A stretch of DNA of 64,000 nucleotides from UBA4416 sp036676295 (GTDB lineage Bacteria; Bacteroidota; Bacteroidia; B-17B0; Aurantibacillaceae). Positions 1 to 8,465 of this stretch are shown here, piece by piece. Every line of letters begins with the position of its first letter. The first letter of the stretch is position 1. The position numbers and the translations under genes are program-made. The stretch is taken from positions 558,001 through 622,000 of the forward strand of contig JAKFDE010000016.1 in NCBI GenBank assembly GCA_036676295.1, in the 5' to 3' direction. Under the pieces are notes generated by a model. The model was given only the letters and a program-made list of their open reading frames with translations. It was not told the origin of the DNA and made no database searches.

Positions 1-442
1 CCGGTGCAAAAGGTGTGTCTTCTGTAACCGGTAATTTATCAACGTTTCCGTATACAGAACAAGAGGAAGAAAAAATAAAATTTTGAATATTTTTCATTTT
101 ACAGATCTTCATCATGTTGATCAAAGAGCTTAAATTATTATGATAATAAGCCAAAGGATCGGAAACAGAATCACCTACCGATTTAAGAGCTGCAAAGTGA
201 ATAACTCCAATAGGATTTTTAATTGTAGTAAAAGCGTATTCCAATGCCTCCATGTTACAAATGTCTACATTCAAATTTCGGATTTGCTTCCCTGTAATTT
301 CTTCGATCCTCTCAAATGTTTGATGAGTTGAATTGCAGAAATTATCGATCGACACCACCTCGTAAGACGTGTTATTCAATAATTCAATAATAGTATGTGA
401 GCCTATGTACCCTGCCCCACCTGTAACGATGATTGTTTGCAT
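1..442 (-). CDS. galE: UDP-glucose 4-epimerase, N-terminal part (cut by left edge)
   Basis: Interconverts UDP-glucose and UDP-galactose (or the N-acetyl forms), supplying sugar nucleotides for the polysaccharide locus that follows. The frame runs off the left edge; 147 codons are visible from an ATG at 440-442. The translation opens with the Rossmann NAD motif TGGAGYIGSH (residues 7-16), has the acidic SIDNF after strand 2 (31-35), HFAALKSVGDSV (82-93) and FSSSCSVYG (124-132), the region with the catalytic Ser. The Tyr-x3-Lys pair would lie outside the window. These motifs together are typical of GalE rather than of general SDR epimerases. It is the last visible gene of the minus-strand sugar cluster, separated by about 157 bp of apparently non-coding DNA from the glycosyltransferase at 600-1859. 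Confidence 0.9.
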   Translation of the reverse strand, partial: MQTIIVTGGAGYIGSHTIIELLNNTSYEVVSIDNFCNSTHQTFERIEEITGKQIRNLNVDICNMEALEYAFTTIKNPIGVIHFAALKSVGDSVSDPLAYYHNNLSSLINMMKICKMKNIQNFIFSSSCSVYGNVDKLPVTEDTPFAP

Positions 443-599
443 ATAATAAAATAATGAGTAATAAATATAAGGAAAAAGAGGGAAAATCAAGGGGATTTAG
501 GAAAATTTTCTTGCGGTTGAAGGTAAAGTATGCGCAGGGTTTAGCAAAGAAAAAAATAAAATACTCATTGAACCTTTAATCTCTTGGGGCTCTTTGCGT

Positions 600-1859
600 T
601 TAAGGGGTCTTACTAAAATGCATCTTATCCTGAGACATATAGCAGAGTTCATTATAAATTCCAGTATACTTCTCAATTGCCATCTTACTATCAAAATAAT
701 TTAGAGCAATGTCTCTGTAATTCACTGACTGATCTTGCAAATTGAGATAGTTATTTAAAGCTTTCATATAAGACTCTTTATTGAATTGATCAACTAATAC
801 ACCACCATGATGTTGATTGAAGTAGAGATCGTTATCGCCTATTCCTGTATTAGTAATAATTGGCAGATCCATTGCCCAGCACTCAGCCATTTTTGTAGGT
901 GAAGAAGCGATCTTTGAATAAGCAGGTTTAATAAAAAATATAGCTGCTTTGGCAATTGCCAAATAAGCAGGCATTTGACTATAGGAAGAACTGGCCTGAA
1001 CAATCACTTGTTGTTGTACGTCCGTATAATTTTTAAGAATAGAATCTAACGCGTCTTTGTCTTTTGTAACAATTAACAATTTAATACGAGGAATTTGTTT
1101 TTGCCATTCTAAAACGCAATCGATCATTTCTTGTGTATAGTACCAGGTACCTATAGAGCCCGTGTAAATTAAAACATGATCCTCTTTTGAAATTCCGGGA
1201 ACAGATAACACATTATCATTAGATATTTTTTTTTGAAACAAATCTGTGTTAGTACAACATGGAATAATGCTTGTTTTTTTTGCAATAAAAACCGAACCAA
1301 ATCTTTCGCTCAATACTTTTGCGCCTGCATGTGTTAAAGAAACAATAGCATCGGCGTGTAACACGAACTGTTTTTCTTTTTTCTTGAAATAATTATAAAA
1401 TGCCTTGTGTAATAGATTGTCTTTTTTCCATATTCCTCCATCAATTCGTTCGTCAGCCCAAAAACCACGCATATCAAATACAAAAGGAATATTGTATTTA
1501 CGTTTGAATTTCAAGCCTATCAATGAGGCTAAATAACTGCGACAATGAATGAGTGACAATGATTTTTCTAAATGAATCTTTTTTGCAAGCGCATGCAATT
1601 GTTTGATATACGAATAGCGTGAAAAGATCCCACCATCTTCATCATAAATAATATATTGCCAATCAATTGAAAATTCCTTAACTAATTGCCTGATATATTT
1701 TTCCTCTTTCTGTAATCGGTCTTTTTTTTCACAGGACAAAACAGTGATCTGATAGCCATTTTTAGCAATACCACATAAATAGGGCAAGATCTGAGATTGC
1801 CCTAAGGGATCGCTCAAACCATCAAAAGAAATAAATAAGGTGTTTTTATCCGTAGACAT
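600..1859 (-). CDS. Glycosyltransferase, GT4-like (GT-B fold)
   Basis: Probable cytoplasmic glycosyltransferase that adds a sugar to a lipid-linked polysaccharide precursor. It has 419 residues, the usual length for GT4. Visible features: an N-terminal segment with FDGLSDPLGQSQILPYL (about 13-29), a pattern seen in bacterial GT4 enzymes that bind the acceptor; FDMRGFWADERIDGG (about 128-142); HADAIVSLTHAGAKVL in the interdomain region; VLIYTGSIGTWY opening the C-terminal Rossmann domain; and SPTKMAECWAMDLPII, the equivalent of the nucleotide-sugar-binding EX7E region. The donor and acceptor cannot be read from sequence. The start ATG at 1857-1859 faces the plus-strand gene starting at 1891, so both promoters must be packed into or overlap a 31-bp gap. 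Confidence 0.85.
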   Translation of the reverse strand: MSTDKNTLFISFDGLSDPLGQSQILPYLCGIAKNGYQITVLSCEKKDRLQKEEKYIRQLVKEFSIDWQYIIYDEDGGIFSRYSYIKQLHALAKKIHLEKSLSLIHCRSYLASLIGLKFKRKYNIPFVFDMRGFWADERIDGGIWKKDNLLHKAFYNYFKKKEKQFVLHADAIVSLTHAGAKVLSERFGSVFIAKKTSIIPCCTNTDLFQKKISNDNVLSVPGISKEDHVLIYTGSIGTWYYTQEMIDCVLEWQKQIPRIKLLIVTKDKDALDSILKNYTDVQQQVIVQASSSYSQMPAYLAIAKAAIFFIKPAYSKIASSPTKMAECWAMDLPIITNTGIGDNDLYFNQHHGGVLVDQFNKESYMKALNNYLNLQDQSVNYRDIALNYFDSKMAIEKYTGIYNELCYMSQDKMHFSKTP

Positions 1860-1890
1860 ATCTGTGTAAAATTAGTATTTTTATGCTTGC

Positions 1891-3231
1891 ATGAACCAAA
1901 GTCTTTCCATTTTTGACATATTAGTAACTCCTATTTATTTATTAGGTGCTATTTGGATTGGTTACATTATTCAAAAAAAAAATATTAATGAACATCCTGA
2001 ATATAAATATTTTTTACAAGGACTTATCGCCAGAATCTTTGGCGCATTTGCGCTGGGGTTAGTGTATTTTTTTTATTATGGTGGTGGAGACACCGTTAAC
2101 TACCACGAAACAGCCAGAGCTTTTGGAAACTTGTTTTTTACAGACCAACCTGATTTTTGGATTGCTTGGTTAGGAGATGGCAAAGGACATTATTTTAATT
2201 TTAACGAAACAACCGGCTATCCTGTATACATGCCTAGAGACCCACACGCTTTTTTTGTAGTGAGACTACTCATTCCTTTATCGGCTCTAGGTGCTCATTT
2301 GTATTTTCCTACAGCAATCATTGTTGCGTCTATCACTTATAGCGGGCTTTGGAAATTATATCAAACGTTTTTAAAAGAATTTCCCATGTTAAAAAAAGAA
2401 TTAGCTATCGCTGTATTATTTATTCCTTCATGTTTATTCTGGGGTTCTGGTATTATGAAAGATTCCTTTACATTATCAGCAGTGGGTTGGTTCACTTATG
2501 CTTTTTACCATTTTTTTATTCTTAAACAACGCAAAGTTTCTTATGGTGTCTATTTATTTATTTCATCCTTCATTATATTAGCAATAAAACCTTATATCTT
2601 TTTTGCTTTGTTGCCGGGAGCTATTTTATGGCTAAGCAATAACTTAGTTAAAAAAATAAATCATGCTTTCATTCGTTTGTTAATAGCTCCTTTTATTTTA
2701 ACCATTGGAGGTGCAGGTGCTTACTTTGCATTGGACCAAATGGGAGATAATTTGGGGCAGTATAAAATTGATTCTGTTTTAGACAAAGCAGTTGTTACCC
2801 AACAGGATATGAAAGCGGAATATTATCACGGTAACTCTTTTGATATTGGCGATTTTGACGCCAGTATAAGTGGTGTAGCATCTGTGGCGCCTATGGCTAT
2901 ATTTTCAGGGATATTCAGACCTGCTCTTTGGGATGTGAGAAATCCTGTCATGCTGGTGTCTGCCCTAGAAAACACCTATCTATTACTATTAACTTTGTTT
3001 TTAATATTTAAACTCAAATTTTTTGGATTCTTTTCTATTATTCGGAAAAATCCTATGGTATTATTCTGTATGTTATTTTCATTGTTTTTTGCTTTTTCAG
3101 TTGGGCTATCGGTTGCAAACTTTGGTTCATTGGTAAGATTAAGGATTCCTGAATTACCCTTCTTTGTTGCCGGGTTATTCATTTTACGCCATCTTTATGA
3201 AAAACAAAGTGGCACAAAAGTTAGATTATAA
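1891..3231 (+). CDS. Polytopic membrane protein, possible polysaccharide polymerase (Wzy-like)
   Basis: 446 residues with roughly ten or more hydrophobic segments, the first at residues 10-26 and the last near 410-430. No catalytic motif is recognisable. A long non-membrane stretch around residues 70-125 (YYGGGDTVNYHETARAF onward) and the segment PSCLFWGSGIMKDSF (about 181-195) resemble polytopic proteins found in Bacteroidota polysaccharide loci, in which an FW..G/S..KDS/KES motif is common. Wzy polymerases are known to have little sequence conservation, and no other polymerase candidate lies in the locus, so a Wzy/EpsG-like role is inferred from topology and context only. It is the only plus-strand gene between 1 and 12893, so it is transcribed separately from the glycosyltransferase genes. 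It could also be an unrelated transporter. Confidence 0.55.
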   Translation: MNQSLSIFDILVTPIYLLGAIWIGYIIQKKNINEHPEYKYFLQGLIARIFGAFALGLVYFFYYGGGDTVNYHETARAFGNLFFTDQPDFWIAWLGDGKGHYFNFNETTGYPVYMPRDPHAFFVVRLLIPLSALGAHLYFPTAIIVASITYSGLWKLYQTFLKEFPMLKKELAIAVLFIPSCLFWGSGIMKDSFTLSAVGWFTYAFYHFFILKQRKVSYGVYLFISSFIILAIKPYIFFALLPGAILWLSNNLVKKINHAFIRLLIAPFILTIGGAGAYFALDQMGDNLGQYKIDSVLDKAVVTQQDMKAEYYHGNSFDIGDFDASISGVASVAPMAIFSGIFRPALWDVRNPVMLVSALENTYLLLLTLFLIFKLKFFGFFSIIRKNPMVLFCMLFSLFFAFSVGLSVANFGSLVRLRIPELPFFVAGLFILRHLYEKQSGTKVRL

Positions 3232-3286
3232 GTGACCTTAAAAACTATTACAGAATAGATCATATAAGAATAAAGATAGGGCAATT

Positions 3287-4093
3287 CTATTTGCTTCTAT
3301 AAATTATACGGAAATAAATAAAAGCAATAATTAATGGTAATAAATAAGTTATAAATTCTGTTATCTTATGAAATACTAACATGTTTTTTGCGGGGAATTT
3401 ATTCATTTCGCCATATTTAACATTTTCAGTTATTTCATCAAAATCTTTCTTAGACATTTTATAGGCATATACGGTAAATAAACTGTCTTTATTTAATAAA
3501 TAATAATCCATACTCTCGTGGTGCCTGGCAATCTTACCCCATTCAGGTTCTTTGGTCACATCATGTAAACGCCAGGAATTATTATAATGTACCTCGCAAA
3601 GAAAATGTCCGGGACCTTCTATTTTACCCAATCCAACAGTTCTCACATTAATTCCCTTACGCCTTAAGGCTTCCATAAAAACAATTGTTTGTTGGCTACA
3701 AAGACCCTCATTCTCTTTTAAAATGTCATCGGGGTTAACAATAGCAGAGAAATGTGACCAAAATAATTTACTGGATACTACCGCAATCCAATTATCAGCA
3801 ATTGTGTAATGAGATAATCCAAAATGAAATCTCTCTTTTAGTGTATTACTTAATGTTTGTACATAAATAGCTGTATCAAAAACTTGAGAGTTAGTTATTG
3901 TTTTATACACGCTATCATTATACAATAATAATTTTTCGATAGAATTAAGTCTATTTAAAGCGGGATTATACAACTCTTGTGAAACACTTATGTATTGCGA
4001 TTGATTATTTAATTTCCAAAAAAAAGGAAGAATACTCAAGACAAAACAAATGCTCAATAATAAATACTTGTACCTTTTAAAAAAAATAATCAC
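3287..4093 (-). CDS. Membrane-anchored transglutaminase-like protein
   Basis: 268 residues, with one hydrophobic segment near each end (about 8-26 and 242-262), so the middle is probably exposed outside the inner membrane. The central part carries a transglutaminase-like Cys-His-Asp arrangement: GLCSQQ (Cys near residue 131), GHFLCEVHYNNSW (His near 162) and LHDVTKEPEW (Asp near 177). Bacterial members of this superfamily act as cysteine peptidases or amidases more often than as true transglutaminases. It sits in the polysaccharide locus next to the glycosyltransferase gene at 4173-5051, separated by 80 bp. The target is unknown; acting on a peptide or amide in envelope assembly is an inference. 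The order and spacing of the three residues look intact. Confidence 0.65.
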   Translation of the reverse strand: MIIFFKRYKYLLLSICFVLSILPFFWKLNNQSQYISVSQELYNPALNRLNSIEKLLLYNDSVYKTITNSQVFDTAIYVQTLSNTLKERFHFGLSHYTIADNWIAVVSSKLFWSHFSAIVNPDDILKENEGLCSQQTIVFMEALRRKGINVRTVGLGKIEGPGHFLCEVHYNNSWRLHDVTKEPEWGKIARHHESMDYYLLNKDSLFTVYAYKMSKKDFDEITENVKYGEMNKFPAKNMLVFHKITEFITYLLPLIIAFIYFRIIYRSK

Positions 4094-4172
4094 AAATTGT
4101 TAAGAATAGATTGGTTAAAATTAAGGTTTATTTTAATTAATAGAAAATAAATATCTTTATATTATCATGAAA

Positions 4173-5051
4173 TTACCATGTAAAAATTAGGTGTTTAATA
4201 ATGGCAGCAGATCTGCGGGTAAATAATTCATTAATGCTTTGAGATAAAGAAGAAATCCAATATTTAATCGTTTTTATTTTACATTTTCTAACGGCAAGAT
4301 TTATAGCGATTAATGAATTCATGTGTGCTGTAACTGCATTTATTTTTGTGCTGTATTTTTCGTTTACAAAAACATCTTCCTTCAAACTTTTTGTAATTGC
4401 ATTTCTTTTAAGTACCCATTTATACTCATCAAAGTCTCTCATACTTCTATCTTCATGATCTATAAGGTAAGCAGTAATTTTATCTAACAAATAAATCTTA
4501 TATCTAACAGATAATCTTATAAAAAAATCCCAATCTTCGGCAAACATTAATTCTCTATTTTCATTAAAACAAAAATCCTCAACAACTATTCTTTTAATAA
4601 ATAAACAATTTACATGTAATGAACAATTTTTAAAAATATCATTTGGCAATGTTTTTGGAAGTATATTTTTATGTGTTATAGATTTGTCTTTATCTCCCCA
4701 TAAAAAATTAAGATGAATTACCTCTGGATTTCCTTTGGATACAATAAAATTGCTGGCTGTTACTAAATGATCTGGTTCATATAAATCATCTGAATCCAAA
4801 AAGCCAATGTAATCTCCTTTAGCTTTCTGCATCCCATAATTTCGTGCATGAGCAACTCCTTTATTTTCTGTTTTATAATAAGAGATTTTATCAGAGTGAA
4901 TATTTCCAATTATTTTTTCAGTATTATCTATACTGCCATCATCTACAATAATAATTTCATAATCTGACAATGATTGATTTAAAATACTGTTTATTGCTCT
5001 TGAAACTATTTTTTCACGGTTATAAGTGGGTATTACTATACTAAACAACAT
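4173..5051 (-). CDS. Family 2 glycosyltransferase (GT-A fold)
   Basis: 292 residues. The N-terminal GT-A domain is clear: FSIVIPTYNREKIVSRAI (3-20), EIIIVDDGSIDNT (32-44) with the first nucleotide-binding Asp, KGVAHARNYGMQKAKGDYIGFLDSDD read in two parts with the DSD metal-binding (DXD) motif near residue 88, and a later FAEDWDFFIRLS segment that corresponds to the ED-x catalytic region. The C-terminal 80 residues are basic and amphipathic, without clear membrane segments. It probably transfers a hexose or hexosamine to the growing repeat unit. Its start codon overlaps the stop codon of the upstream glycosyltransferase (5051-6166) by one base (TAATG), so the two are translationally coupled. 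Confidence 0.88.
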   Translation of the reverse strand: MLFSIVIPTYNREKIVSRAINSILNQSLSDYEIIIVDDGSIDNTEKIIGNIHSDKISYYKTENKGVAHARNYGMQKAKGDYIGFLDSDDLYEPDHLVTASNFIVSKGNPEVIHLNFLWGDKDKSITHKNILPKTLPNDIFKNCSLHVNCLFIKRIVVEDFCFNENRELMFAEDWDFFIRLSVRYKIYLLDKITAYLIDHEDRSMRDFDEYKWVLKRNAITKSLKEDVFVNEKYSTKINAVTAHMNSLIAINLAVRKCKIKTIKYWISSLSQSINELFTRRSAAIIKHLIFTW

Positions 5052-6166
5052 TATTGTAAATATAGCTTTTCTAATGAAAACACCATTCTATCAATAGAAA
5101 ATTTTTCTATTACTGTTAGCTTGGCATTTTGAGTTAGAGTATTTGATAATTCTCTATTCTCTATCACATTTATTATTGCATTAAAAATAACGTTTGAATT
5201 TTCATAAGCAACTTCTATGCAATTATAGCCATTTTGTAGTATTTCGTTTCCTATGCCTGATTTGGTTGCAATAAGCGGAACACCTGACAGCATACATTCT
5301 ATATAAGTTTGCCCAAAAGCCTCTACTGTACTGCTTATTGGTACATGAATAAATACGTCAAAAATTTTATATAGGTTAGAAATATCATTTTCAAAAATGA
5401 TTTTTTGAAATGAATGTTGAGGCAACTCTTTTAATAAAATATCTATTTCTTTTTCATAGTTGCCCGTAGCGTTAAATAACAAAAGTAGGGCATTAGGATA
5501 TTTTTTTAACACTTCTTTATAGGCAGGAATAATGTATTGAACCCCTTTTAAATGTATAAACCTAGAAATTACCCCTATTACAGGATATTTTTTGAGTGGA
5601 TTATATTTTGCCTGCAAAATAGCTACTCGTTCTGTTTTAGATGTAATAAAACTTGCTGAGTCAAAACCATGTGGTATTGTAATTATTTTATTTTTATTAA
5701 CCTTTTCTTTATTAATTAAAATACCACTAACACTATCTGATATAGAAATAATTTGGCTGGCTAAAGCATTACAATACTTATCCCATTTTACAGTTTTAGG
5801 GTAATAAATATGATGATAGTCAGAATGATGTCTAGTATATATACGAGATTTGATTCCAACAATTTTTGCAGATGTCAAACCAATAACATTAGCAATAAAT
5901 AAATGACAATGTACTACATTAGGCTTTATTTTTAAAAGTAATTTACAACACTGAAAAACTGCATAAGGAATATTTTTTTTGCTTTTACAATTGATTATAT
6001 AAACAGCAATGTTCACTTTTTTCAAATACTCATACAAGTATGAAGTCTCTCCATTTATTAAAATAAAAGAAAGGATTATCTTTTCTTTATTTATCCTCTC
6101 AACAATCCATTCAAAAGAAAGAGCTTTATCAATATCCGAAATTATATAAGTTACGTTTTTTTTCAT
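5051..6166 (-). CDS. Family 4 glycosyltransferase
   Basis: 371 residues, GT-B fold. Visible: an N-terminal domain with VVHCHLFIANVIGLTSAKIVG-type strand/helix pattern (about 94-114), RIYTRHHSDYHH (about 118-129), ASQIISISDSVSGILI in the linker, ITIPHGFD opening the second domain, PVIGVISRFIHLKGVQ (about 195-210) with the Arg/Lys phosphate-binding pair, and VEAFGQTYIECMLSGVPLIA (about 281-300) as the EX7E-type donor site. Such enzymes act at the cytoplasmic face on lipid-linked sugars. It is coupled to the next gene (4173-5051) by a one-base overlap, and preceded by 60 bp after the acyltransferase gene. Confidence 0.88.
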   Translation of the reverse strand: MKKNVTYIISDIDKALSFEWIVERINKEKIILSFILINGETSYLYEYLKKVNIAVYIINCKSKKNIPYAVFQCCKLLLKIKPNVVHCHLFIANVIGLTSAKIVGIKSRIYTRHHSDYHHIYYPKTVKWDKYCNALASQIISISDSVSGILINKEKVNKNKIITIPHGFDSASFITSKTERVAILQAKYNPLKKYPVIGVISRFIHLKGVQYIIPAYKEVLKKYPNALLLLFNATGNYEKEIDILLKELPQHSFQKIIFENDISNLYKIFDVFIHVPISSTVEAFGQTYIECMLSGVPLIATKSGIGNEILQNGYNCIEVAYENSNVIFNAIINVIENRELSNTLTQNAKLTVIEKFSIDRMVFSLEKLYLQ

Positions 6167-6226
6167 TAATTAATAGAAGAAATATAATATCAACTCTGAA
6201 GTGTTTTTAGTGTGTTTTTCGTTAAA

Positions 6227-7321
6227 CTATACATGCTTAGTACTTATTTCATTTTTAAATATTTTATCCAAAATCATACTCCTCTTTTCTAAAAATGTCT
6301 CTTCAATAAATATTGTAGTAATAACGGCCATTAAAAAAGTAACAGCCAAGTAAATCAAAAGCCCAAGCATAGTGTTCCCAAAATGTCGTGTGGTATAAAA
6401 AACAAAAATAGGATGCCATAAATACCAATTGTAACTATAATAAGCTATAAAACGTAAAGGCTTTAACTTAGAAAAATTCACATGATATAACCCTAATAAC
6501 ATTAAAAAAAATGAAATGGGAATAATAGAATGAAAATAAATTTTTTCAAATATTGTATTACTGAAATATATTGAAAAGTATAAACTTACAATAAAAACAG
6601 CCAGCCCTGACATAAAAGCAAAGAATTTGAATTTTATTGATCGTATTTTTTCTTCATGAAACGTTATGATTAAATTTAATAAAACACCCCAGGCTAAAGC
6701 GTCAATTCTATTATGAGTTGCAGAATATGTATCTTTACTTATTGTTAAAAAATAAGAACAATGTTTAAATACAATTCCTGCAATTATAGTTAAAATAACA
6801 AATACAAAAAGAGTTTTTATCTTATGTTTATCCGGAAAAAAATTCTGAATCATTATAAACATTATTGGCAACATTATGTAAAAATGTTCTTCAACACACA
6901 AAGACCAAACATGATCAAAACTCCAATGAAATGGTATTCCTGTATAATTTTGATAGAAAAACAAATATCTTTTTAGGTCCCAAATGGGAATTATTTGTTC
7001 AGGATCTGTTGTATGATAAAAATAGAAAGCAATAATGCCACCAATTGAAATAAAAGCATAATAGGAAGGCCAGATTTTAAAACCTCTTTGCAGAAAAAAT
7101 TTCAAAAAATTAATTTGTCTACCATTTTTCAATTCCTTTGTTAAAAGGCCTCCAACTAATAGCCCTGAAATTAAAAAAAATAAGTCTACACCTAAAAAAC
7201 CAAATGACAACTGTCCATTAAAATGATAAATTACAACTGAAACAATTGCAAGACTTCTAAAAACATCTACACTTGAAATCCTATTGGCACTATTTATTGT
7301 ATCAAATATCTTCAGTCTCAT
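6227..7321 (-). CDS. Acyltransferase family 3 membrane protein (OafA/YrhL type)
   Basis: 364 residues with about ten membrane segments. The N-terminus, SVDVFRSLAIVSVVIYHF (18-35), contains the R-x10-H pair conserved in acyltransferase-3 proteins; FLGVDLFFLISGLLVGG (42-58) and FKIWPSYYAFISIGG (82-96) match the next two blocks of the family; W-S-L-C-V-E-E-H-F-Y (about 134-143) is the SL..E..FY motif. The family transfers acyl groups, usually acetyl, across the inner membrane to sugars. In this locus O-acetylation of the surface polysaccharide is the straightforward inference. No SGNH partner domain is fused. Separate 5' and 3' gaps of about 43-60 bp place it in the same minus-strand unit as its neighbours. 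Confidence 0.88.
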   Translation of the reverse strand: MRLKIFDTINSANRISSVDVFRSLAIVSVVIYHFNGQLSFGFLGVDLFFLISGLLVGGLLTKELKNGRQINFLKFFLQRGFKIWPSYYAFISIGGIIAFYFYHTTDPEQIIPIWDLKRYLFFYQNYTGIPFHWSFDHVWSLCVEEHFYIMLPIMFIMIQNFFPDKHKIKTLFVFVILTIIAGIVFKHCSYFLTISKDTYSATHNRIDALAWGVLLNLIITFHEEKIRSIKFKFFAFMSGLAVFIVSLYFSIYFSNTIFEKIYFHSIIPISFFLMLLGLYHVNFSKLKPLRFIAYYSYNWYLWHPIFVFYTTRHFGNTMLGLLIYLAVTFLMAVITTIFIEETFLEKRSMILDKIFKNEISTKHV

Positions 7322-7364
7322 GCCATAAATATATTACATTAATTAACAGTCAATTTTATAATAG

Positions 7365-8462
7365 TTATTCAAGCCATATTTTTTTTAAAAATTCTTTGTG
7401 CGCATCAATATGATGATAACTAAAAATGAATGAACGATTTTTTTCTAATCTAAGCTCGTGATTATTTACTACTAGCAATTTGTCTATTAAATCTATCAAT
7501 GTTTTTTTTAGATTTAAGACATTAGCATTTATAATCGGATTATCTTTTTCTAAATAGCGTTCAAAATCTTTTTCGATATAACAAACCACTTCACATCCAC
7601 AAGCTAATGCTTCAACTGATTTTAGCCCATACCAACCAATTAACATTTGATCGATAACAATATCTGTATTCTTAAATGTTTCCAATAAATCATACCTTGT
7701 CATCGAATAACTCTTGCGATTTCTCTCATCTCTACCTGGCAAAATTAACTCTATCTTGTCTCCATAAACCTCCTTTAGTTCATCTAATACTCTATTTATA
7801 TATGCAGACCCTTTTATCCCAAAGCCTGATGGTGAATGCAATATCCTGATTACACCTGTATACGAAAAGATATTTTTTTTAAGCTCTTTATCTAATTTAT
7901 CAACGTCTAATACTACAGGAAAATATTCAGCTTCAGGGACTATAACTAATAAATCCGGAGTAGAAACTAAAATATGGTCAGCATATTTACGAGCATCTGT
8001 GATTAATTTATCCTGATAATTTTCTGTTAATTTTGGATTTTTTGTTCCTCTTAAATATTCTTCCAAATTTTCACGTTTCCATTCCAAATATGGAGAAGAA
8101 CGAATATCTGCTCCAACAAAATGCATAATTATTTTTTTTTTAAATAATTTATATATCCAAAACTCAAATCTTCTTAATTTACGAGTTAATATTGTTTCGC
8201 CTGAAAAGAAATGAAAAACATCGTAACGAAATAAGCTAAAAACAAAAAAAGCAAAAGAGTAAATGTAAAGCAACAAGGGATGTGTCTTATCTATAGGGCA
8301 AGTATATGTGTAATTTGTTTTATAATGAGATTTCGGTAAAACATATTTTGAGAAAGATTCTGCTTGTAATTTATTTGCCAAATGCGTATCAATGAATTTT
8401 GTATAGTGCTCTATCCTGTAACCTATATCAACCGCAGCAAATAATATCCTTTTACTCTTCAT
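7365..8462 (-). CDS. Glycosyltransferase-like protein, GT-B
   Basis: 365 residues from the ATG at 8460-8462; a TTG immediately upstream is a less likely start, since the ATG sits 3 bases behind the asnB stop at 8466. The first half lacks a standard GT4 signature but has the alternating strand/helix pattern of a GT-B domain, with YDVFHFFSGETIL (about 79-91) and IIMHFVGADIRSS (about 110-122). The second half shows VIRILHSPSGFGIKGS (about 205-220), DIVIDQMLIGWYGLKSVEA read as a donor-site region (about 270-288), and ALACGCEVVCYIE. The G-x-K-S after HSP resembles nucleotide-sugar contacts in GT4. It is immediately downstream of asnB, probably co-transcribed. The substrate is unknown. Confidence 0.72.
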   Translation of the reverse strand: MKSKRILFAAVDIGYRIEHYTKFIDTHLANKLQAESFSKYVLPKSHYKTNYTYTCPIDKTHPLLLYIYSFAFFVFSLFRYDVFHFFSGETILTRKLRRFEFWIYKLFKKKIIMHFVGADIRSSPYLEWKRENLEEYLRGTKNPKLTENYQDKLITDARKYADHILVSTPDLLVIVPEAEYFPVVLDVDKLDKELKKNIFSYTGVIRILHSPSGFGIKGSAYINRVLDELKEVYGDKIELILPGRDERNRKSYSMTRYDLLETFKNTDIVIDQMLIGWYGLKSVEALACGCEVVCYIEKDFERYLEKDNPIINANVLNLKKTLIDLIDKLLVVNNHELRLEKNRSFIFSYHHIDAHKEFLKKIWLE

Positions 8463-8465
8463 CAA

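Noticed and set aside
140..331. Plus-strand open frame antisense to galE
   Set aside because: It is the complement of the clear galE coding sequence and its translation has no domain-like pattern.
443..599. Possible repeat downstream of the GT gene (CTCTTTGCGTTTAAGG and TATGCGCAGGGTTTAGCAAAG)
   Set aside because: The words loosely resemble degenerate intergenic repeats of Bacteroidota, but no paired arms or second copy could be found in the window.
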